From assembly GCF_900459405.1 (NCBI RefSeq), contig NZ_UHFN01000007.1, forward strand, positions 992,001 through 1,056,000: a stretch of 64,000 nucleotides of DNA, read 5' to 3'. Within the stretch, counting starts at the first letter, position 1, and each line of letters starts with the position of its first letter. Position numbers and translations under genes: made by a program. This document shows, piece after piece, positions 58,897 through 64,000 of the stretch. The notes beneath the pieces are model-generated. The model ran no database searches. It saw only the letters and a list, made by a program, of their open reading frames with translations, and was not told the origin of the DNA. The DNA comes from Streptococcus hyointestinalis. Its GTDB lineage: Bacteria; Bacillota; Bacilli; Lactobacillales; Streptococcaceae.

Positions 58897-61017
58897 ATGA
58901 AAAAATTATTTTGGATGACACAAAGTCAACGTTTCTCAATCAGAAAATATTCTATCGGAGTAGCTTCAGTCCTCATTGGGATGTTCTTGTTAGGAACACC
59001 TAAAGGAGCATCTGCAGATGAGTTGACCAATACCAATGATGTAACGACTACAGAAGTGTCTGGAAGTGTGACTAATGATAGCAGCACGACAACATCTACA
59101 TCTACAGAAGCAGTTTCTACTGTTCAAGAGACACCAACTGTTAATCAAGAAGTAGCGAAGCCTACCAAAGTAACAGAAGATAGTTTAAACAATTCTGCTG
59201 TATCTGAGGACTCTCATGTAAATGCTGAAGCAACTAAGGCTGATTCAGCTACAAATGTAGTTACAGAAGAACAAACTACAAAAGAGATTACCCCAGCAAC
59301 ACCATCAGTTGAGCAGTCTAGCCAAGAAGTTAAAACAGAAAATACCGAAGACAAGGTATCTGAAGTCGTAGAAGCTCCTACAACTCCTGCAGATAATCAA
59401 AACACAGATACAGCTACTACAAAAGTAGATGACGAAGTAAGTCTAGATGATGATTTAGCGGCTGTTGAAGATTTCTTGAATCAAAACCAAGATAGCAAAT
59501 TATCTGATGGGGCTAATACCAGATCAGGACGAGTTATCGGTGATGACTACCCTGCTGCTTGGAAAAATAATCCCAATACAGTAGACTCTTGGGGATATTA
59601 TACAGGAAATTGTACTTCATTTGTAGCTAATCGCTTGCATAATGTTAACCACTTTGAAGCACCGAGAGCTATGGGGAATGGTGCGCAATGGGGAGCTAGT
59701 GCAAGTCGCCTAGGATACAGAGTTGATAACACTCCAGCTATAGGTTCTGTTGCTTACTATACTGACGGTGGTTATGGACATGTTGCGTGGGTTGCTGATG
59801 TTGTTGGCAGTAATATTGTTATTGAGGAATATAACTGGTACACAAATGGTCGAATGGACTATAGTTACCACACTCGAACACAGCCTATTTCCAGTGCAGC
59901 AGGTTTCATTCATTTTAAAGATTTAAGCGGTACTGTATCTACTCCAATCAGTACGACACCTTCAACAGGAACAAGTACCGGTGGTTCTTTGCCAAGTTCA
60001 GGTACTTATAGATTCACTAGTCGTAAAGGGATTAAGTCAGAACCTAAGATTTCTAGCGCAGATATCGCTTACTATGACAATGGAAGCTCTGTTAACTACG
60101 ATAAGACTGTAGTAGCAGACAATTATGAATGGATTTCTTATGTCTCTTATTCAGGTGCCCGCAGATATATTGCTATCAATCAGGTAGCGACCCAACCAAC
60201 GACTCCGGCTACTACTCCAAGTACAAGTGGTCAAGTGACTAGTTCTTTACCAAGTTCAGGTACTTATCGTTTTACTAGCCGAAAAGGGATCAAATCAGAA
60301 CCTAAAATTTCTAGTGCTGATATTGCCTACTACGATAATGGAAGTTCTGTTAATTACGATAAAACATTAGTAGCAGATAACTATGAATGGATTTCCTATG
60401 TTTCTTATTCAGGAGCTCGCAGATATATTGCTATCAATCAAGTAGCGACTCAACCAACGACTGGTGGAACCTCTACAACCCCAGCGGCTCCAAGTACAGC
60501 TGAACCAACAGGAACGATTTCCATCACAAATAAAAATGACCAAACAGGTACATTTGATGTCATCATTTCAAATGTTTCAAGTCCTAATGGTGTCAAAGAA
60601 GTAAAAGTACCAACTTGGTCAAGCGAAAATGGACAAGATGATATTATCTGGTATGTTGCAGCTAAACAAGGTGATGGAACTTACAAAGTGTCTGTGAACC
60701 CAAGTGATCACAAAAATTCTCTAGGAGAATATAATGTTCACCTGTACTATGTCCAAAATGACGGCAAAATGGTTGGAGTAGGTGGCACTACGACCACAGT
60801 AAAAGCAGTTGTAAGACCTTCTATTCCTGATAAAGGTCGATATACTTTCTCAGGACATGCTAGTATAAAAGCAGAACCTAAGATGTCCTCACCAGAACTT
60901 GCTTATTACGATGCTGGAGACGGTGTTAATTACGATAAAGTGCTCTTGTCAGATGGTCATTATTGGATTAGTTATATCGCTGCTTCAGGTAACAGACGTT
61001 ACATTAGTGTAGCATAG
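58897..61017 (+). CDS. Secreted CHAP-domain peptidoglycan hydrolase with SH3b repeats
   Basis: This 706-residue protein has a YSIRK-type signal peptide (FSIRKYSIGVASVLIG), a Thr/Glu-rich linker, a CHAP domain (about 215-345; catalytic Cys in GNCTSFVANRL, His in YGHVAWV), two almost identical SH3_5 wall-binding modules (59989 and 60247), a GBS Bsp-like domain (about 545-640) and a third SH3_5 module at the end. It has no LPxTG anchor and is probably secreted or wall-bound. The start is ATG 58897, with GGAG nine bases upstream. The layout suits a cell-separation amidase/endopeptidase or a bacteriolysin. It precedes a membrane-anchored SH3b protein by nine bases. Confidence 0.88.
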   Translation: MKKLFWMTQSQRFSIRKYSIGVASVLIGMFLLGTPKGASADELTNTNDVTTTEVSGSVTNDSSTTTSTSTEAVSTVQETPTVNQEVAKPTKVTEDSLNNSAVSEDSHVNAEATKADSATNVVTEEQTTKEITPATPSVEQSSQEVKTENTEDKVSEVVEAPTTPADNQNTDTATTKVDDEVSLDDDLAAVEDFLNQNQDSKLSDGANTRSGRVIGDDYPAAWKNNPNTVDSWGYYTGNCTSFVANRLHNVNHFEAPRAMGNGAQWGASASRLGYRVDNTPAIGSVAYYTDGGYGHVAWVADVVGSNIVIEEYNWYTNGRMDYSYHTRTQPISSAAGFIHFKDLSGTVSTPISTTPSTGTSTGGSLPSSGTYRFTSRKGIKSEPKISSADIAYYDNGSSVNYDKTVVADNYEWISYVSYSGARRYIAINQVATQPTTPATTPSTSGQVTSSLPSSGTYRFTSRKGIKSEPKISSADIAYYDNGSSVNYDKTLVADNYEWISYVSYSGARRYIAINQVATQPTTGGTSTTPAAPSTAEPTGTISITNKNDQTGTFDVIISNVSSPNGVKEVKVPTWSSENGQDDIIWYVAAKQGDGTYKVSVNPSDHKNSLGEYNVHLYYVQNDGKMVGVGGTTTTVKAVVRPSIPDKGRYTFSGHASIKAEPKMSSPELAYYDAGDGVNYDKVLLSDGHYWISYIAASGNRRYISVA
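59989..60459 (+). repeat. Two direct SH3b-coding repeats
   Basis: Two copies of about 213 bases start at 59989 and 60247, with a period of 258 bases. The encoded modules (from LPSSGTYRFTSRKGIKSEPK onward) differ at only one residue. Confidence 0.85.
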
Positions 61018-61026
61018 GAGGCTATG

Positions 61027-61626
61027 ATGAAAAAAACAATTAAAATCGTTACAGGCTTGATAGTAGCTGTATTGATTCTCTTACTTGCCTTTGTGTTATT
61101 AAAAGGTTGTGGTAGTAGTAAAGTGGATAAAAGTGGCTTTTATAGCAAGGATACAAAAACCAGCAAAACCTCATCCTCTAGCAGTAAGAGTTCGACAAAG
61201 AGCTCTTCCAAGAAATCAAGTAGCACGTCAAGTTCTACGCAAGTAGACTCTAGTACCGAGGCTGCAAGTAGTGAAGCTAGTGTCGCTTCCAGTGCAACAC
61301 CTACAGCACCAACACAAGCTCAAGCACAAACCCCAGCGCAACCTACTCCAAGTCAGGAAAGTAACGATTCCCAAGGTAATTCTACTACACCTTCTAATCA
61401 AGGGGGAGGTTGGGAAGCTACCTCAGGTACTTTGACACTGGCACAAGACACTCCTGTCTATACAGAACCTAACAAAGACAGTGGTGTCGCTTATGTACAA
61501 CCTCAGGGGGACGTACAGTGGGATAAATATATATCTGCTAATGGTGACTATTGGTACAGCTTTGTTCAAAAAAATCGTGACCAAGAAGTTCGATTTTACA
61601 TTGCTTATTCAGATGTAGGTCATTGA
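61027..61626 (+). CDS. Membrane-anchored SH3b-like protein
   Basis: This 199-residue protein has one N-terminal transmembrane helix followed by Cys (LLAFVLLKGCGSSK), a long Ser/Lys/Thr-rich linker (about 35-135) and a C-terminal SH3b-like domain (LTLAQDTPVYTEPNKDSGVA onward). The cysteine context is not a clean lipobox. The ATG at 61027 fits the AGGAG site better than the ATG three bases before. Coupling to the CHAP gene suggests a partner or an immunity role, but no direct evidence is visible. Confidence 0.65.
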   Translation: MKKTIKIVTGLIVAVLILLLAFVLLKGCGSSKVDKSGFYSKDTKTSKTSSSSSKSSTKSSSKKSSSTSSSTQVDSSTEAASSEASVASSATPTAPTQAQAQTPAQPTPSQESNDSQGNSTTPSNQGGGWEATSGTLTLAQDTPVYTEPNKDSGVAYVQPQGDVQWDKYISANGDYWYSFVQKNRDQEVRFYIAYSDVGH

Positions 61627-61721
61627 TAGAAAAAGAAAAGATAACAATTTGCTCTTTTTCTGAGCATATTTGAATTAAAAGGACTATACTTATATTGAAG
61701 AATGTAAGAGGTAAAAACATC

Positions 61722-64000
61722 ATGAATAAAGTTCATTATCATCATGAAAAACAACGCTACTCTATTCGCAAATACGCCTTCGGAGCAGCATCTGTCTTAA
61801 TTGGCTGTGCCTACATGGCAAATGCTCAAGTCGCAAAGGCTGACCAAACAACAGCAAGTGACTCAGCAGTCGCAAAAACTGTCGTTGAAAACAGTGGCAC
61901 AATTGTGGTTGACAAATCAACCCAACCAAACAACACTGTCACACTTGATAATCTAAGTACTAAAGGCTCTGCATGGGCAGATAGCAACGTGGCTGACACT
62001 ACTACAGCTAGTTCAGCTACGACAAGTACTACAACGCAAGCACAGCCTACAGCAACAACGGCACCCGTTGCAGAAAGTGCAACAACCTCAACAACTGTTG
62101 CACCAACTCAACCGACAACTACAGCAGATAACACCGCTCAATCACAATCAGTAACACCAACTACAGATGCCCAGACAGCGCCATCAACTACAGAAAGTAC
62201 AACCTCAACACAGCCACAAACCTCAGCTGTGTCTGAAAGTGCGACATCTGCAAGCTCATCTACCGATGTAACCAAGACAGTTGTCGTTACTTACCCAGAT
62301 GGTTCAACAGATGAAGTGCAAGTTCACTATACTGTTGCTAAGGAAACTGACGCTGATAAGAACGAACCAACTGTTCGCACCCAAACCGTCCGTCAAGGAC
62401 AAACACCAACGGCAGACTCCTTTATTACCAATAAAGACAGCCTTCCAGCAGGTACAACCTATAGTTTCAAAGATGATTCTGCTCCAAAGACAGAAACACC
62501 TACGACTACACCTACAAGCACAAAACCAAGCACATCTGATACTGTTGCAGAACCTGCAAAACCAACAGAAACACCAGTAACTACTCCAACAACTACTAAA
62601 CCAAGCGATTCTGAAACAGTAAAAACACCTGAAAAGGCTGAGACCCCAACTGCAACGACTAAAGATGATACTTCTAAGGAAGAAAGCGAACCAGCTAAAG
62701 ACAAAGTCGTTAAAGAAGTTATCACTGGCCCAGAATTGCCAGCTCGAGGTCGCTACACTTTCACTGAAAAAACAGCCGTTTACACCACACCAAGTACCAA
62801 CAGTAGCGTCTCTTTCTACTTTAACAAAGGTAACCAAGTTAACTATGATAAAGTCTTAGACGCTGAAAATGCTCGCTGGATTTCTTACGTCAGCTACAGT
62901 GGTATTCGCCGCTATGCTAAGGTAGGAGAACTAACTAAAGTGCTTGAAGAAGTGACAGAACCTGAAAGCACTGAAGATAAGAAAAATGCCCCAGCTCTCG
63001 TAGCTAGAGGTACTTACACCTTCACTGGTAGAGCAGAAGTGCGCAACGAAGCCAAGCTTTCAAGTCCAGTGCAGTTTGAGTTTAGAAAAGGCGAAAGTGT
63101 TAACTATGATAAAGTATTGACAGCAGATGACTACAACTGGATTTCTTATGTTAGCTATAGTGGTATCCGTCGTTATGTGGCACTTAACAAAGTAGAAAAG
63201 GCAACAGTTGATACTACAAAGACTCAAACTACACAAAAAGAAGAAAGCAAACCAGCAACTACTGTCAAGTCAGAAGCATCGACTTTGCCTGCAAATGGCA
63301 CTTATATTTTCACTGATAAAGCTGATGTACGTAATGATGCTAAGATTTCAAGCCCAGTACAGTTTGAATTCCGAAAAGGTGATCGAGTCTACTATGACAA
63401 AGTTTTAACTTCAGATGATTACAACTGGATTTCTTATGTTAGCTACAGTGGAACTCGCCGTTATGTTGCTCTCAACAAAGTCGAAAAAGCTTCCGCTGAA
63501 ACACCTCAAAAAGAAGAGACAAAATCAACCACTTCAACGAGGGAAGTTAAACCAAGTCTCCCAGCAAGTGGCAAATATACTTTCACAAATACTGTAGAAG
63601 TACACAACGAAGCTAAACTTTCAAGTCCAGTACAATTTGAGTTTAAAAAAGGTGAAAGTGTCAACTATGATAAAGCCTTAGTTGCTGATGATTACAACTG
63701 GATTTCTTACGTTAGCTACAGCGGTATTCGCCGCTATGTAGCGCTTAACAAAGTGGAACAAGACACACCTAAAGCAGAAACAACGACATCTAAACCTAGT
63801 GTTGTAACAGGAAACATCAAGGTGGAAAATGTGACTGCTAAAGGCTTTGATGTTGTCGTCAGCAATGTCTCTGACACACAAGGAGTCAAAGCAGTGAAAG
63901 TGCCTGTTTGGTCAAGCCAAGGTGGACAAGATGACATCATCTGGTATGATGCAACTAAGCAAAACTCTGGTGATTACAAAGTGGCGGTTAAGATTAGCGA
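61722..64000 (+). CDS. YSIRK surface protein with SH3b and Bsp-like modules (runs off the window)
   Basis: This open frame continues past the window end (at least 759 residues). It has a YSIRK signal peptide (RYSIRKYAFGAASVLIG), a Ser/Thr-rich stalk, a Rib-like segment (about 185-250; VVVTYPDGSTDEVQVHY), a second Pro/Thr linker, four SH3_5 modules starting at 62736, 62997, 63285 and 63558, and a GBS Bsp-like domain from about 63811. The SH3_5 and Bsp modules are the same types as in the CHAP protein at 58897, but no enzymatic domain has appeared yet. A ribosome-binding site GTAAGAGGT precedes the ATG at 61722. Confidence 0.85.
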   Translation, partial: MNKVHYHHEKQRYSIRKYAFGAASVLIGCAYMANAQVAKADQTTASDSAVAKTVVENSGTIVVDKSTQPNNTVTLDNLSTKGSAWADSNVADTTTASSATTSTTTQAQPTATTAPVAESATTSTTVAPTQPTTTADNTAQSQSVTPTTDAQTAPSTTESTTSTQPQTSAVSESATSASSSTDVTKTVVVTYPDGSTDEVQVHYTVAKETDADKNEPTVRTQTVRQGQTPTADSFITNKDSLPAGTTYSFKDDSAPKTETPTTTPTSTKPSTSDTVAEPAKPTETPVTTPTTTKPSDSETVKTPEKAETPTATTKDDTSKEESEPAKDKVVKEVITGPELPARGRYTFTEKTAVYTTPSTNSSVSFYFNKGNQVNYDKVLDAENARWISYVSYSGIRRYAKVGELTKVLEEVTEPESTEDKKNAPALVARGTYTFTGRAEVRNEAKLSSPVQFEFRKGESVNYDKVLTADDYNWISYVSYSGIRRYVALNKVEKATVDTTKTQTTQKEESKPATTVKSEASTLPANGTYIFTDKADVRNDAKISSPVQFEFRKGDRVYYDKVLTSDDYNWISYVSYSGTRRYVALNKVEKASAETPQKEETKSTTSTREVKPSLPASGKYTFTNTVEVHNEAKLSSPVQFEFKKGESVNYDKALVADDYNWISYVSYSGIRRYVALNKVEQDTPKAETTTSKPSVVTGNIKVENVTAKGFDVVVSNVSDTQGVKAVKVPVWSSQGGQDDIIWYDATKQNSGDYKVAVKIS
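62736..63760 (+). repeat. Four SH3b-coding repeats in the YSIRK surface protein
   Basis: Modules begin at 62736, 62997, 63285 and 63558. The last three are closely similar (SSPVQFEFRKGESVNYDK-like core); the first is diverged. Confidence 0.8.

Noticed and set aside
62304..62837. Minus-strand open frame rich in Cys, Phe and Trp
   Set aside because: It is the antisense of a Thr/Ser/Pro-rich linker; the composition is a by-product of the repeats in the surface protein.

Overview
The window is a Streptococcus chromosome segment carrying a large integrative and conjugative element (ICE). The housekeeping part has the streptococcal order nrdE-nrdH / ptsH-ptsI / gapN / aroA-aroK-pheA-LCP / rlmD, with low G+C, strong Shine-Dalgarno sites and extended -10 promoters. 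The species cannot be fixed from sequence reading alone.

Layout. 1-13.9 kb is core genome: class Ib ribonucleotide reductase genes under a tandem NrdR-box region, the PTS general proteins HPr and enzyme I, a short-chain dehydrogenase next to a frameshifted AraC-family regulator, non-phosphorylating GAPDH (gapN), the end of the shikimate/phenylalanine operon with an LCP cell-wall ligase, and the 23S rRNA uracil methyltransferase gene rlmD (rumA). The 3' end of rlmD is a known ICE integration site in streptococci, and everything from about 13.9 kb to at least 56.6 kb is ICE backbone of the Tn5252/ICESa2603 type.

The ICE left part (14-25 kb) carries a RepA_N-type initiator, small accessory genes, two Fic modules of different classes (a single-chain class II enzyme and a VbhA/VbhT-like class I toxin-antitoxin pair), an orphan cytosine-5 methyltransferase bracketed by two near-identical IS110-family elements, and a third unrelated IS110-family element. 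25-30 kb holds two LPxTG surface proteins, one an antigen I/II-family adhesin. 30-49 kb is the type IV secretion machinery: VirB2-like, VirB6, PrgI/VirB3-like, VirB4, a VirB1-like cell-wall hydrolase, two VirB8/TcpC-like proteins, SSB, a PcfB-like protein and the VirD4 coupling protein. VirD4 is split in its Walker B motif by a complete 2.8-kb group II intron; removing the intron restores the frame exactly. 46.7-56.6 kb is DNA processing: topoisomerase III, a primase/ArdC-like multidomain protein, a probable oriT, MobC, a MOBP relaxase and a ParB-methyltransferase fusion.

The right part (56.7-64 kb) has a solitary RelB-like antitoxin, a long perfect palindrome, a secreted subtilase followed by a 21-codon remnant of a response regulator (the order lanP-lanR, suggesting the left end of a deleted nisin-type lantibiotic locus), and three cell-envelope proteins sharing SH3b modules: a CHAP-domain putative peptidoglycan hydrolase, a small membrane-anchored SH3b protein and a YSIRK surface protein that runs off the window. 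No integrase and no second attachment site were seen, so the right ICE boundary probably lies beyond 64 kb and the cargo status of 57-64 kb is open.
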